Source: Syngnathus acus
Lineage: Eukaryota; Chordata; Actinopteri; Syngnathiformes; Syngnathidae
DNA length: 64,000 nt
NCBI RefSeq assembly: GCF_901709675.1
Contig: NC_051093.1
Coordinates: 8,299,553 to 8,363,552 of the forward strand
Reading direction: 5' to 3'
Part shown: positions 28,379-60,700 of the stretch, one piece after another
How positions within the stretch are numbered: the first letter of the stretch is position 1
Layout of the letters: the number at the start of each line of letters is the position of its first letter
The notes under the pieces: model-generated
Told to the model about the DNA's origin: nothing
Database searches by the model: none
What the model saw: only the letters and a program-made list of their open reading frames with translations
Program-made: the position numbers and the translations under genes

Positions 28379-29654
28379 GTACGTGCTGTGTAAACCAATA
28401 ATTTGCTCATTTGTGCAGTCAGCTTTAAACGTGATTGTAGCAGCGCATGCATTTAATGATGCTTGGGGTTTATTGTTAATAACTTTGTATGCTTATATGG
28501 TGCAGAGGTCCCATCACATCACGTTTAAAAAGATATACCTAACAGACCTTGTTGTATTATTTAGAAATATCCTGTCTGCTTTCTCAATCTCTCTGAGCTG
28601 TCCTGATGACTGAAGTCTTAATAAGCCTCCACCCTTCTATTAATAGTTCCATATATGATATGCACTATCATATCATACGGTGTAAGCAGACAACCAAAAG
28701 GCGCCCTACAAGTTGAGTAAAGGTTGTTGACATGTCAAGTGCTTGCAAAGTCAAAGTTATCTTTGGAAACTTGGCTGCAAGTGGAGCTTTCAACGATGCA
28801 CCGTTTTTTTTGGGGTGTAATTATGCAAAATGTGTCCATTCTGCATGTTGGTTACTTGTGAAATTCATTGACCAGGCAATTTTTGTGATATTACTCATTC
28901 TAACCAATTCCAGATAAAAAGCCCTTTTCTCTTATTTGCTGAAATTGGCAGAAAAACCTCACTCACAGTAAGTCAGCCTATCACAAAAAAATGTGTGCAG
29001 TTTACAGATGAACTGTGATATATAACTTGCACATCATTGACCCCTAGATGAGTTCTATTTTCTACTTTTTCCAGCGTTGAACTTGAGCCAGTTGTTCAGG
29101 GAACCTCCCACATACAACCTTCTCAAGTTCCAGGAAGACATCTTATTTGCACATGAATATGGGAGATTATTAGTATGAATAATTATTTGTTTACAAGAAT
29201 CCGAGCTAATGTGGCAGATGTTCAAAAAAAAAAAGCTCCTTGGTAAAAAGGATACAGAATTCAGGACAAGTCTCGTGTGGGATTATCTTGCCTTGTAAGT
29301 CTCCTGCTATCCGCATCTTATTTTTAAAATAACAGCAAAAGTCGCAGCAAATAATTTTGCAGTGTGATGAAGTATGTGTTGAACAGTGTGAGGTTTCTCT
29401 GGAGGCGGAATCCTTCACAGTGACATACAAACACCACTTGGATGATTTATATCTGCCACTATAGTGACTTGTCCAAATATGCTGCAGAACAAATGGGATG
29501 TTTAACCTCTTGCCCGGTCGCCCTCAAAAAGTGGTATGTTGAAAAATTCTGGTTCAAAAAGTTAGAAGATAACACCCAAACAAGCCAAATAAGAAATATT
29601 TTACGATTGACTGTTTCATTAATATCTTGGGCAAGTGTAAGTGCCTTATTTGTG

Positions 29655-29745
29655 TTACTATACACACAGTGGCGGAACTAGAGGGGGGGCCGTAGGGGAA
29701 CTTGCCCCCCCCCCCCTGAAATATGCTTGCCCCCTCCCTCCCCAG
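29655..29745 (+). repeat. dispersed repeat copy 1 (GGCGGAACTAGAGGGGG type)
   Basis: TTATTTGTGTTACTATACAC, then ACAGTGGCGGAACTAGAGGG, a G-run and a C-run. It is a direct, imperfect copy of the sequence at about 30388-30472 and looks like a transposon end (CAGTGGCGGAACTAG-type termini are common). Confidence 0.6.
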
Positions 29746-29943
29746 GTATCAGTTGAGTTAATTGACTTTTGTATCTTCCTTTTTTTTTTCAGGGATTTTT
29801 TTTTCAATGATAATTGAGTCAATTCATTAAGTCAAGCAAGTCAGTAGATCAGAAGTTGATGTCGTATGAGGTTTGACATACGTCTCTCAGGAAGGCAGTC
29901 ATTCCTTACCCCGTAATTTCAAATTGTATGACTTGAGGGGCAT

Positions 29944-29947
<4 letters not shown>

Positions 29948-29990
<43 letters not shown>
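29948..29990 (+). repeat. (TG)n microsatellite
   Basis: 43 bp of uninterrupted GT dinucleotides. Confidence 0.97.
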
Positions 29991-29993
<3 letters not shown>

Positions 29994-30387
29994 CCTGCAC
30001 CATGATTAGCGGTTTGTACAGTGTGATTGCTGTCTTGGCCGTCAGTCATCCCCGCACAGAATGTACACCGAATCGTTACGCTGTTAGCTTGACGTTTTCC
30101 TGGAAAAGTAAACTTTTTATGCAAAAGATGTCATTTAAAGGGGGGGAACTGGGTGGCGTCATTGATTTTTCTTATAACATTGCACAAACCACATCAGAAG
30201 TTAGAAGGATAAGAAAAACACTCTAAATTAGTGCTGGAACGCAAAGCTCATGATTTAAAAGAGATTAAATCCACACCGTCTTTCCAAACCAATATTGCTC
30301 ATTATTATTTATTCGTTGTACAAAGAGTTTTTAAGAGTCAGGCAATGTTCTATGATACTTAACCTGTTCAGGGTCATGAGTTGCATT

Positions 30388-30472
30388 GCACTTTATTTGT
30401 GTTTCTATACACACAGGGGCGGAGCTAGAGGGGGAGACTGCTGGGGAGTTGTCCCCCCCCTTCCTATTCAGT
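30388..30472 (+). repeat. dispersed repeat copy 2 (GGCGGAGCTAGAGGGGG type)
   Basis: TTTATTTGTGTTTCTATACA, then CACAGGGGCGGAGCTAGAGG, a G-rich stretch and a C-run. It aligns with the copy at 29655-29745 over its whole length in the same orientation. Confidence 0.6.
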
Positions 30473-32458
30473 CACAGAGCACATACAGTACAGTATTTGC
30501 ATTTGCACTATTGCTGAGTGGCATGTGAAAAAATGCTGAACAAGTCAGACTCATTATGAATCAACTGACTTCATTTTTGTCACATACACACCCTTTGATG
30601 ACACGTAAGGAAGAGCGACAAGACTTCATGCATTTTACATTGCTGGAGTTTTGCAGGATAGACTGAGGTCTTGTGCAAAGTTATGAGTGATGGCGGGTTT
30701 CTCTCTGAAGTTGCGTGCGGCGTATGTGGTTTCATTCGGAATTGTATGACTGTTGGAAAATCCAAATTGAGTGGCTTCACTGTAAAAGCAATTTAGGTGT
30801 AGAGCATGTGAATTCCCCCTTGTAACTCGGTAAAATACCCATTTAAATTAAAAGTTACAGGAAGAACACCCATTTCACTTTAAATAATTAAATATATTAA
30901 AAATACTTTCCCCACCATTCAAGCGTTTAGAATTAAAGCACACATCACACACCCGATTTCTCGTCAGGCTAAAATTAGCCAAAATGGAATTTTAATTCAT
31001 TTCAATGGGGAAACAATGATTTGATACACAGTGACAAACATTCATTTAGTCAAGATGTTATAGTACTTCACCATTACAAATAAAGACACATGTTTTCGCA
31101 ATGTTAAGCAGTCTTACTTGGTCTCACAGCTGATAACACCGTTAACACTCTCTCACAGCTACCCCCCCTGCTTCAATTACTTTGTCAAGACTTAACTCTC
31201 ACATTAATTGGTTTCACAGGACATCCAGGCGGCACACCAGCTGTGTAACAGAGTCATTTGAATCCATTTAATTTGGGAATGACTAGCTGTCTTCTGCTGT
31301 GTCATTTGAATTTGAAAATAAAATCACAGCAACAATACATGTATTTTCTCTCTTCTCCATCCTCTTTAGGGCTTTAATGAGGAATTAGAGCCAATAGCAT
31401 TATTCATTACACAGTGCTTGCCAACTATTTATCACTGCAACAATATTAGCATATTTGTTTGAATTTCCAGCACCTTTTTTTCCCCCCCATAACCAGGTTT
31501 TAGCATTTTTAATAATCTGGCATCGAGTGTGTCTCACCAAACCGAATGCTGAAGCAAGACCAGTGGCAAGCCCCAGAAACATACTAAAAATCTTTTTTAA
31601 CACATACACACACTCTGCTCTAATTACCGCCTCCCTCCCTGCGCCCTGCCTCGTATTGCTCACTCCTTAGATGCAGGTGTAAAATATCACATTTTCTCAG
31701 CAATTCTCCCTGGGGTGGCGCTGGCTTGGGCTCACACAACACCAATTTCCCCTTTCATTTTTTTTTTTCTTTTTCTCGACAAACAACGTCCTCCTCCCCA
31801 TCCTTCCCGTACTTTGATGTTCCTGCCACATCTGCGCAGGTTTGTTAGCTTGTTAGCAGGTGAAGAATGAGGACGCAATTAAGTTGGAATGAAGTGGGAC
31901 GAGGCAAGGTGCATGTTATGTCCTCGCGGAAGGCGAGTTCTCTGATGCTCCGGAAAGCGCCCAGCTCGTGGCAATCGGAGGGCTGTTCGCTAATTGTGAG
32001 GGTACCTGCCTCTCGTGATCGTTTGGAGACTGTTGAGACCCAGGTGGTTTATGAGCTGCTGTGTGAAGTCTGAGCGATGGCGAAGGGTGGGCCGTATGTA
32101 TATGTGCTCTGATTAATCCAGCGCCATGAAACCTGGCCAACTTCAGCATCCCTATTAAGAGCTGTCATGCTTTATGAGAGGTGGAGATAACAGGCAAGCA
32201 GATGAGACTACCAGATTAAGACTGCAAACTACTGTACTTACTTTAATGCGGTCAAGTTAGATATTTTCAACAATCAGTATTGGTATCGGGTTGGCAGACG
32301 CCAGTCGCTGGGTCTCGCTTAAAACCAGGAAATGTGCATAGTCGTTAAATCTGCGACAAAAACATGCTTTTCAAAATTCCAATCACAGCAAAACCAAACG
32401 CTGACAGTCGGAGATTCATCAAAAGTAGTCGCTGAACCCATCATGACAGTTAAATCTG

Positions 32459-32885
32459 GAATACACTGGACTAAAATCCTGAAGTAGCAAATCCAGATTG
32501 AGAACGCAAAACTCAATTTGTCCTTAGGCACATTGTGTAGCTACATTTTAGCCGGTGCTTTGAATTTTGCCGCCTCTGCTATAATGTCATCGGTTATCTT
32601 TAACTCAAACTAGACTAAAATGTCACAAGTGTAGTCATAAAACTTGACTAGCCTAAAAATAGCATGCGCAAGACTTGAAACAAATACTGGGCAAAAATGC
32701 TGAAGTAGCAAATCCAGATTCCGAAAGTAGAAATTTGTCCTTAGCCACAATTTAGCCAGGTGCTTTGAATTTGCCACCTCTGCTATAATGTTATCTTTGA
32801 CTCAAACTAGACTAAAATGTCATAAAACTTAAAACTAGCCTAAAAATAGCATGCACATGACTTGAATCATAGACTAAAATTAAAA
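32459..32885 (+). repeat. tandem duplication, two copies of about 221 bp
   Basis: CTGAAGTAGCAAATCCAGAT recurs at 32479 and 32700. The match continues through AATTTGTCCTTAG, GGTGCTTTGAATTT, CCTCTGCTATAATGT, AACTAGACTAAAATGTCA and CTAGCCTAAAAATAGCATGC in the same order in both copies. Small indels make copy 2 slightly shorter. No ORF. Confidence 0.9.
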
Positions 32886-34005
32886 CAGACCGTCAACAAT
32901 AACACTGACACATAGCGTGCTAAGGCGGCCATTGCTGTAGGGAGCTCCGTCAAACAAAAGCAATCACCCTTCATGAGTGTTGACGGTGATAAAAAGATAA
33001 TCGTCTTTAATATCCCTTTTCACCTTTCATGTTTACTTATGTCTTCAGCCTACTCGAACCTGATTTGTTGTGTGCGAATCATTTCTCACTGTTCAAACGC
33101 TTAACAAAAACAGGCACTTGGAATTGCTAGTCTGCCTTCTTTTCAGCTACTCTGTGATTATAAACAGAGTAAAATATATCCCTCAGCTGCTCCGGCCAGT
33201 TTAAGAGCTTAAAAGAAAGCCCAGAGAAGTTGACAAGGGCAACATTTAGTGGGACAAATGGTTTCCCTCCAGTGTTATCCCACCAATTGACGATGACAAG
33301 AGAGGATGGATGCTGAGGCCCAACGCCATGCGCCATGTTTTCGCTTCCATTATTCCGCTTTCACATTTACGCAAAAGCTTCATGTGGCTCGTGCTCGACC
33401 GGCTACGAGCGATGCCGACTGCGCTGAACAAAACCAATGTTGATCTTGCCCTAATCATTCCGACCTCGTACCAAAACAAACTGAGTCGATTCACACAAGA
33501 AGATGCCCTTCCTGTGTTTGAGTCAAAGGGAAAAGGCTCGAGCCGTAACCTCTCATTCAGCCGGATATGAATAGCTTGTGTCTTTCGCACTCAAACCACA
33601 GCGCGCTTGGCCAGAATCTGAAACTTATTATAGTTGTGTGTTTATGTATGTGTCTGTTCATGTATTTGTTCAAGTGCAATCCCGTGTCATAGTTTGCACA
33701 TGTGCGTGTTTCTGCATATGTAACGGCTTAAGTGACCTAACGTTTTCTTTGATTATATATATAAAATAAAACAAATGCTGACATGCCAGTTAAAATAGCA
33801 TAACTTGGTTGTTATGAGATACTGTTCCAATTTCGGGTACATGTTTGTTTCTGATGACGACGTAACAAGTCAGGGAAATAAGATTGGCTGTCCTCATGTG
33901 CTCTACCCAACAATTCATTTTAGATTTCCTTGTCTTAACTCTTGAGGTTTCTTCTTCTTTTTTTTTTTTTTTTTTTTACTTGGCAACTTCCACATTCACC
34001 TAACA

Positions 34006-34333
34006 CAGGGGTGTCAAACTCATTTTTTTCGCGGGCCGCATTGTAGTCATAGCTTCTTTCGGAGGGCCATTATGACTGTCAACCCAAATAAATGTAGGAG
34101 CACCTCATATTATATACAGTAAAAGCGATAAAACAAACTGACAAATAACTCGTTTTCAAATCAGACGAGTAAAAACTGGTCAAATATATATAAAAAAAAG
34201 AGATTATTGAAAGTGAAGACAATTTGCAATTCTAGTAATGACACGAATTTGATGCACAATTTGTCTTCGCGGGCCACATAAAATGATGTGGCGGGCTGTA
34301 TCTGGCCCCCGGGCCTTGAGTTTGACACCTGTG
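34006..34333. mobile_element. hAT-type MITE with intact termini and 8-bp target-site duplication
   Basis: A 328-bp non-coding element. The left end is CAGGGGTGTCAAACTCA and the right end is TGAGTTTGACACCTGTG, giving 17-bp inverted repeats with two mismatches. It is flanked by a perfect direct repeat ACCTAACA at 33998-34005 and 34334-34341. Eight-base duplications and CAG...CTG-type ends define hAT-superfamily elements. The inside has GCGGGCCGCATTG and CGCGGGCCACATAAA blocks typical of this common fish MITE. No transposase, so it would have been moved in trans. Confidence 0.9.
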
Positions 34334-35149
34334 ACCTAACAGGTTCAGCTGATTAAAAACAAAACACTCAAATTTAATTCAGTCTGACACGTCCCACGGC
34401 AGACAAAGTACTTTGGATGTTGTATTTACACAAAGACAAGTCATTTTAACTACAACAAAAGAAACACTACAAAGTATTTTTGAAAAAAGGAAAGACCTCC
34501 ACCAAGGCTGCAAATCTGTGTCCTGTAGGTGGCGATAATATATATATCAGTCGGACGTATGGCGAGTGTATGTGTACATGTGTGCATGACTTTCTCTGTG
34601 TGTGAGTATGTGTGTGTGTGTGTGCGGGAATGATTTTTGCTGAATCAGTGAGCAATGCAGGTGAAATGGCAGCGGCAGGAAATGCCATTGTGCTGGAGTA
34701 TTGTGTGTTGCCACCACAGCTAAACACTTTGCTCTCCATTCAAGTTGCAATGAGAGATTGGCTTCGGCCCTGCACAGCTCATGGCAACACGCTCACACAC
34801 ATTTCTGCAGAGAGAAACAGAGAGCAGAGCAAGAGAAATTTTAATATGATTATTTGAATGATATGTGATCAGATGTGGTGGGACTGTTTCACTTTTTGAT
34901 CTTTCGTAAGCGTTTGCCATTGAAACTGCTGTTGAACAGTGTGCAAAAATATTTGGCCATCTTTACAGCTGTTGTTTTAGCAATGCTATGATGAACCTAT
35001 AATTATTCATCACATCCACTAACGCTCAAAAGGAATTGAAATTAATGTTAGGTTTTATTGGTGTTTGGTTATTTACGCAATGTGTTTATGCAGTTTGTTT
35101 ACAGTGGAGACATGAGAGAGCAGCGATGGTAAACGTGACGTTGCGACTC

Positions 35150-35226
35150 GATTCCTTTATGTTTTTTACCTCAATCAGTTTAAATCGATTCTGAATCGAT
35201 TTTCGATGAATCGTTACATCCCTGCT
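35150..35226. mobile_element. end of a hAT-like element, fragment
   Basis: ATCGATTCTGAATCGATTTT, then CGATGAATCGTTACATCCCT, is the characteristic terminal region of a fish DNA transposon whose other end starts AGGGATGTAACGATT. The partner end was not found nearby. Confidence 0.5.
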
Positions 35227-36356
35227 ACTGTTTAAAAAGTCATAAATACACAACACTAGGGGTGGCCTAATACTTTTGTACACTTTGGATACTTGTAAGT
35301 ATATGAAGAAATAACTGTTGTGTTATTATTTCAGGCAACCGAAAACTTTCTGTTGAATGAAGAACCCTCCAGAGGTCCTGGGATGCCTGAATGCTTTGTT
35401 GTGTCAGATTCATACAGGGTATGGATTATTATTATTATTATTATTATTATTGGTATGAATGATGATGATGATTATTGATTATTATTATGAGTCATTGCTT
35501 ATTATTGTTATGACGGACAGTTGGCGTTCAAGCTCTTGATAATTGCCACAATTATAACGTCATTCACAGTACTATAAGTCAGCTGCAAGCCATTACAATC
35601 ATTATTTCCACACGCACATTCGACGAAAAGGGGGCCCTTGCAACTTGCGCAAAATCCCCCCTCATGGCCAACCCCCCCAGGATTGAAAATGATCTTATAT
35701 GAAAAGAACAGCAAAGACTTTAAGGAAGTTGATTTCCAGATTAAAATGGTAGAAATGGAGAAACGATGGGTTGAGAGGAGAAAGACGACTGGGATTACGA
35801 TTGCTAATGAGATGGGAGCCGCAGTTTTTTTAGGACGCAGCCTTTTGTTTTCACTGAGCTCAGACTCACGCCAAGTCTCACAGAGAATCTGGTTTATACA
35901 GAGTATCATGTATCTCGGCGTAGCGAGATGAAGCATGGTGGCTGTAATTGAGGTGCACGGCTGGTAGGAGGTTTTTTTTTTTAAGGGTAGCGGGGGGTGT
36001 CAATTCTAGGGCCGATGAGTTCAAGTACATCCACAGGAGGGTTTCTACCTTCTCCATGTCTGCACTGAGCTACCTTCTTTAACTTCCTGAGGAACAACAT
36101 GTACTTGCTTTAGAAGCAATAAATCAAGATCAACTCGAGTTAGAAATTGCAATTCCCTCAGAACTTGCATGTACATGCTCACAAATACTTTTGCAGCGGC
36201 AACGCTATCAAAGGATATAAATGAATGAATTAACCAATGGCAAACACAAGGATCATTGGAATCTATAGGACTAGCCAACTGTGAAAAATCCTACCGCCAA
36301 ATCAAATATTCATTCATCACTGCACATCATAGCAATTGTTGGCTATTATGCTGTTA

Positions 36357-36369
36357 CGCCCCCTAGTGG
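36357..36369 (-). promoter_or_regulatory. CTCF core-like motif
   Basis: CGCCCCCTAGTGG fits YGCCMYCTRSTGG at all 13 positions. It lies about 2.8 kb upstream of the canonical nfix first coding exon. Confidence 0.45.
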
Positions 36370-38799
36370 CTCTCAGCGGGATTTTCCTTCACGTCAAAAA
36401 CAGCTTTTAAAGTAATGCTATGACATCATTGCTTCTATGTGTATTAGCTGCCCTTTGACCAGACTGCAGTAAAAATTATTTTTGGCAATGGCCCTGCATA
36501 ACTGAATGCTCGTCACCATGCTCCAATTTCATAGCATTCACACGTCGTCCATGTTGGAAGGATTCTTCCGGGATCCTCCACAACTCTGTCGTCACGGCGA
36601 TCTTGATGTCCTCTGCATCTTCCAAAGGGGTATCCTTGATGACCCTATTGAGGAAAAAAAAAAAGGCAGGGGGGGTTCTATGGAGTCATGCCAGAAACTG
36701 TCAGATGCTTAAGCACTCGTGTTGTCATGGTGAAGCAGCCATGAGTCCTGGCCTCAACTCTCACCTCTTCTCGCGCACTGAACATAGCAGGATCCTGTTT
36801 TATCGTCTGGCCCTCATTAAAGCGCCAAACTCATAGTTTGTATCGTTTGGGTTTGAAACCAATTTTATGACGCCCGTCCTGGAACCTTTCTGACACACCT
36901 CGTGTATTTAATGGGAATATTTCAAGTACTCAAGTTACAGACACAATTGACTTTAGAAGTCCATTTTTTGGACGGATCCTCTGAGCAAGAGTCTTTGGCA
37001 GGTCATGACTTCTATATCTGGAGCCACTTAAAGCAATGCCAGATAGACCTCGAGCCAGCCGCCACAACCACACATCGCTTTCTCCCCTGTGCACCACAGC
37101 GACAGCTGGGTGTGGTGTTATTACGGCTCGCGATATCAGACGGTGCGTTGGGCAAACTTCTGATTCCCTGACCGACCCGTCCTTCTTTTCAGCCTCTGTA
37201 TTTTATTTATATTGAGCAACGGAAAGCTTCGGTTCCGCTCGCAAAAAATTGCACAATGGTCCTGTTCTGGAGCGGGCGTAAATATGCGTGTTTTGTGAAA
37301 AGGCCGAGCGGCGGCAGACCAAGCGAGCGTAAGCATATGGCTCTAGCATGTGCTCCTTAATGAGAGATTTACTCACGTCGACCGCTAAATGCGTGGCTCA
37401 TTTGAGGAGCGCTCGCTCGCTCGCATGTGTTTCGTGCAAGTGGACTCATTTGAAGGATTACGATCTGCGCTCAGCCACTCTCATAACCTTTTGCACCCGT
37501 GCTGCTTTTAATAACTTGCATGAAAGTCTGAATTCCAACAAAGTGTTTCAGGTACAAATGAGGGTGTCCTGTTGTTTTGGTGGCAAAGGGAAGGGGGGGG
37601 GTGACCTCTTTTTTTTTTTTGCATCCCATGACCACAGATTTGTTTTCGGGCTGTTTTGAGCAGTAATTGGCCACATTTCTTTGTTCGACCTGCGCAGGCT
37701 TGCGGTTTTAAACGCACAAGCGGTAGGCCTCATAAATCTGCGGGACTCCAGTGTCAGGCCCCAAATTAGCTTCTCTTCTTTTACAATGACTTCACTCCCA
37801 CCCAGAATTTCCACCATACATTTGGGATCTCATCCAAGAAACTTCACTCTGTTTTTTTCTCTTCTTCTTTTTTATGGGATGAATCAGTCACTACTGTGTG
37901 TGCATGACAAAACGATACATTTTTACTCGCTGGTATTTTGATACTGCTTGATTATACGTCCGTCCTCGGCATTTGGCATTATTTCTCCTTTCAACTCCAG
38001 TGAATGCTGGCTGTTTGGCTTGGCCTCACATGAAAAGTACAGATGTGGCCTCTGGACGGGGTGAAAAATGGTTCAGTGGATAAATAGTCTTCACTTCATG
38101 AAATAATGCATCTATTCACACGCCCTCCAATGAATGAAGGTGTTAAATCCAGAGCGGAATGGAGCTCGGGTGAAATTATTGCATCAGCAGCTGCAACGGA
38201 ACACTTTCAAAACATTTGACATATTTGTGTAAAGCCGGATTGTAGAAAAATGCGTCGCCAGTGCATGTTCTCACAACATAAAAGTGTGAAGTTTTGCACT
38301 CAAGATACACACAGCAGCCCCATTTGCCTTGCGGCTGGTGCATCTCTATTCTCCTGAAGTGTTTGTGTACCATGAGTTTCAAATATAAAATAGTCAACAA
38401 ATATTTACAAATCAGCAATGTAAACTTTAGATTATTTTTTTTGCACTGATTCCAAATCTGCCCTCGTTTTTTTTTTCCCTGTAGCAAATCAGGTTATCAC
38501 AATTTTATAATAGCAACAATATAATATGCAATATGGTAATCTGAATTACATTCTTTAACAGATGGCTTTAAAAAAAAAAAACGCTCTAAATTATACATCG
38601 CAGGGTGAAATCCGTATTGCTTTTATAGGTCAAATAAATGTAAACACCTCAAAAACCTCACGTGCTAGAAAAAACAGTCAATATATTTTTGAAATCAGCG
38701 TCTAAAATATGTTTAGAGATCCATAAAAGCCAATTGCTGTTATCACATTGATAATTCGAAGGGTCATTGAACGCAACGACAGTGAATGTCATTCCTCAC

Positions 38800-39114
38800 T
38801 ACCACGTAAGGAAGCGATGACGTAGACGTCAAACGCACCAAATAACATTTGTATAATTTGCTATATTTCGGGCTGAATCCGCGATCTAATCCTCAATGTG
38901 AAGCGCGGCGTTGCAAGTCCTGCAAAGACGAGAAGAGAGGTGGGAGGCGAACTTTTTTGCCTGAAAGTTTGTGTAAGCGTTCTAAGGCGGGGTTACTGTA
39001 AGCTTGCAGCATGGAGTGAGAGTAACAGGACGGCGAGCGATTGCAATGCAGCACCACGGCGAGCTTCCATCCGATTTAAATAAGCTCTCCGCTTCTTCTG
39101 CGTGAAAAATCACC
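38800..39114 (+). promoter_or_regulatory. nfix: nfix canonical promoter / 5' UTR
   Basis: A CpG-containing segment between AT-rich flanks, immediately 5' to the MYSPYCLTQ exon. It includes GATGACGTAGACGTC (CRE-like half sites, about 38816-38830), GCGCGGCG, and a leader ending GTGAAAAATCACC before the ATG. No clear TATA box. The transcription start is inferred to lie here. Confidence 0.5.
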
Positions 39115-57725
<18,611 letters not shown>

Positions 57726-60700
57726 TAAAAGCCGTGTTTACCTAGGGACGTGTTGGCATGGGTACATTTGTTGGAGTATTTGCGCGCAAATTTTGTCTCA
57801 ATCCAAACGTGCGCCATCTGTAAACACGAGCATCTGCAGACCTGTTTATCTGCGTGTGCATGCATGTGTATGCGTGAATTTGGGTGCCCGCGCGCAGCAG
57901 TATGTCATGTGTCTATAATCCATGTGAATGTTTTGATGAGATTGGTGTGTATCAGTAGCAGTGTGATGTGCATGGCTTTCTTTTTTTTTTTCTATTTGTG
58001 TGTGTGTGGCGGGCGGGCGGGAGAACGCAGTGACAGCTGGCCTGATCCCAGGTAGTTTAAGAGACAGGGAGAGTCCGCCTGTCTGTATCCTCAGCCTGAA
58101 TGAATCCAGCTCAGCTTTTTTTTTTTTTTTTTCCCCTCCTGCAGCCAGCACGCACTCATACACACACTTTCACCCGTTCACACACACCTCGACTTCCGCT
58201 CTTCAAAACAGACTCCACTGTGAAAGAATTGAAGAATGGGGACAAATATGGTACTTTGAGAAAATGAATTAACTATAGCGTTGCCTTCTAAACTAATGGT
58301 ACAGATAAATGCCATAACAATATTCACCATGTATTAGTTTATTTGTCGCATCTGCCAAATGCAAAAATGAAAAGCAATGAAAATTCCATTTTGGTATTCA
58401 TTGTATCTATCTTGAGAAATGATCATTTTTACTTGACGTGCATCTCGAACCAAGTCAAAATAATTATTAAATCACATTATTTTCATATTTAAATGCTGTT
58501 TGTTAGAATAAATGCAATCCATCAAAATAATACAAAACAGTAAATGTGCATTGTTGGTTTTGCACGTATTTAAAATTTGCACAGAATTTTTGCAAATTTT
58601 ACACACACTCACACACGCTGGCCCTTTTATTATGATCCCAGTTTCATTTACCCCAGACTGGCCTACAGTTACCGGGCCTTAATTCTTCTACTTGGCAGGG
58701 AGGTGCAGCCTTCCTCTGTGACAGAGAACCCATGCCAGGCTCTTTTCAGCCCAGTGTGTAACACTGCTTGAGTTTGCCGGGCCTCCGTGAGCGCCTCTTC
58801 CTGTTCCACAATGCGCCGTGGCCAACCGCGGCTCAGATTAGCTCCCAGCGCAGCCTGGTGCCCCTTCGAGTAAAGCCTTTATTTACCCAGTGCCAGAATC
58901 CGCCAGCCCAGTCAGTCACCAGCCGTTTGCATGCGCTGGAATAGACGTCATGGCTCTGCCGGGTGCTTACGTGAATTGTATTTAAGACATACGTAAGCAT
59001 TGTGGGATAAATAGCTTTAATATTGATTATTATTTCTAAGAACAATTTTGCAGGCTTCCTCTTGCACAATGAGAACAGAAAGTGATTTTTTAATTTTTTT
59101 TTATTAATTCTAAGAAGATAAACACCTTTGATGCAGCGATTTTACACTTTTTATTCTTAGCGCCTGATCCCAGCATGTCCGCGTCTTTACGGAAGCTATC
59201 AGTTGCCAGGCCTGATGATTGGACCACATTCATCTCCCCCCCCCCCCCCGGCCAGCTCGTGCTGAAAGTGTTTCAGCACTCTTGTCCCGCTGATGTCACA
59301 GTCGCCAGCTGCAGGGGAGGCTCTGCTTTCAAGTGGTATGATTGACAGGACAGCAGATCCTCCCTCGGTTTAACCCCTCGTCTGTGGTGGCTTCTCTGCT
59401 TGTTTTTCCAAAATTTCCAGAATCACGCCCTCCGAGCGAGGATTTTACACTCTGCGTGACTGGACGCATTAAAATAGCTCCAGCAGCTCAAAACAGCAGT
59501 TGGATCGGCACTTGTGCGCTGCAGCTGCAACCTTACACTAGCAAAGAGGCTTTTTTTTTTTTTTTTTCCCCCCCTTCTTATGATGAATACATACATGGTC
59601 ATGATTTATTTTCTCCTCCATATTTTGCATCTGAAGACTATTAAAAAAAAAAAAAACATTCCGCAATATGTGTGAAGTAGAGGACATGCGGCGGGAGTTT
59701 TGTCTTTGAACACGTTTATGGAAAGTAACGTTTGGCTCACCATTCGGGCTCCGCTTTGGCCCAGAAGCTCAGATCAGGTCATGTTCTTCGAGCAAAATGT
59801 TCCGTATTTGTCATTCTTACTCATCCACAGAGTTCCAGCATTAGTCATGTTCTGAGTCCGAGCTGTCTGACTTTCATTACTTATGATGAAAATACCTTTA
59901 CATTCCCAAAACCAACGTGCGTGTTTTATGTGGACATTTTGGAAGCGAGAGCGCCGATATTCTGGCTTGGGTCCGTAACCGGGGTGCACACAGAGCGATG
60001 AGGCGTGTTGACACCGACGGAACCCGCATTCAAAAACGCTGCTGGTCAGACACGTTTCCTTCTCGTGTTGTCATTTTTGAGTAATGGGACCAATGGAGGC
60101 CGAACTTCTCCGTGGCAGGAGAGTGACGGCGACACTGAAGCAGCGTTGCATAGGGCCCCCAAAACTTGGCTTCTTTTCAGAGAAGTGTGTGTGTCTGTCT
60201 GACTGTGTTGCCGTGCGCAGAGTAGAAGGAAACGGTAAACGGATTATAAATTCTCGGAATAAATCTTCGGAAAAAAACGTATGTATGCACGGTCCGATCT
60301 TGTGACCTGCTTTTTTTTTTTTTTTTTTTTTTACACGTGACATTCCTTTGCAATATTCTGTCGCTGTGACTGCAAGTCGACACACTGCTGGAAGCCCAAG
60401 CCGCTTCACATGCACTGTAATTATCCAGTTTAGTGAATAAAAGAAGACCCGATACACGTAATGCCGTGTGTATGATTAAATGAAATTAAATTTAGAAACA
60501 AAGGTCAAGTTTTTGTACAAATAGAAAAACCCGCTGTAGCAGAAAGTGATTATTGGATTACCTTTATTTCCTAATTTCACTGTACAGTAGTTTCTAATTG
60601 TTTGTATAATTAAGGTTAATGAATAAATGCTATGCTCATCTTATGCTGTTGAGCGCCAATCTGCAGGGTTTTTTTTTTTTACTCAATTACCAAATGTGTT

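Larger units (their letters stand above)
28379..38870 (+). other. nfix 5' intron or upstream region
   Basis: No exon recognised in about 10.5 kb. Repeats and MITEs inside are listed separately. Compositionally balanced stretches at about 33290-33580 and 36990-37480 (CpG-containing, no homopolymers, no coding pattern) are candidate regulatory DNA. If the promoter at 27.5 kb drives nfix, all of this is intronic. Confidence 0.4.
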
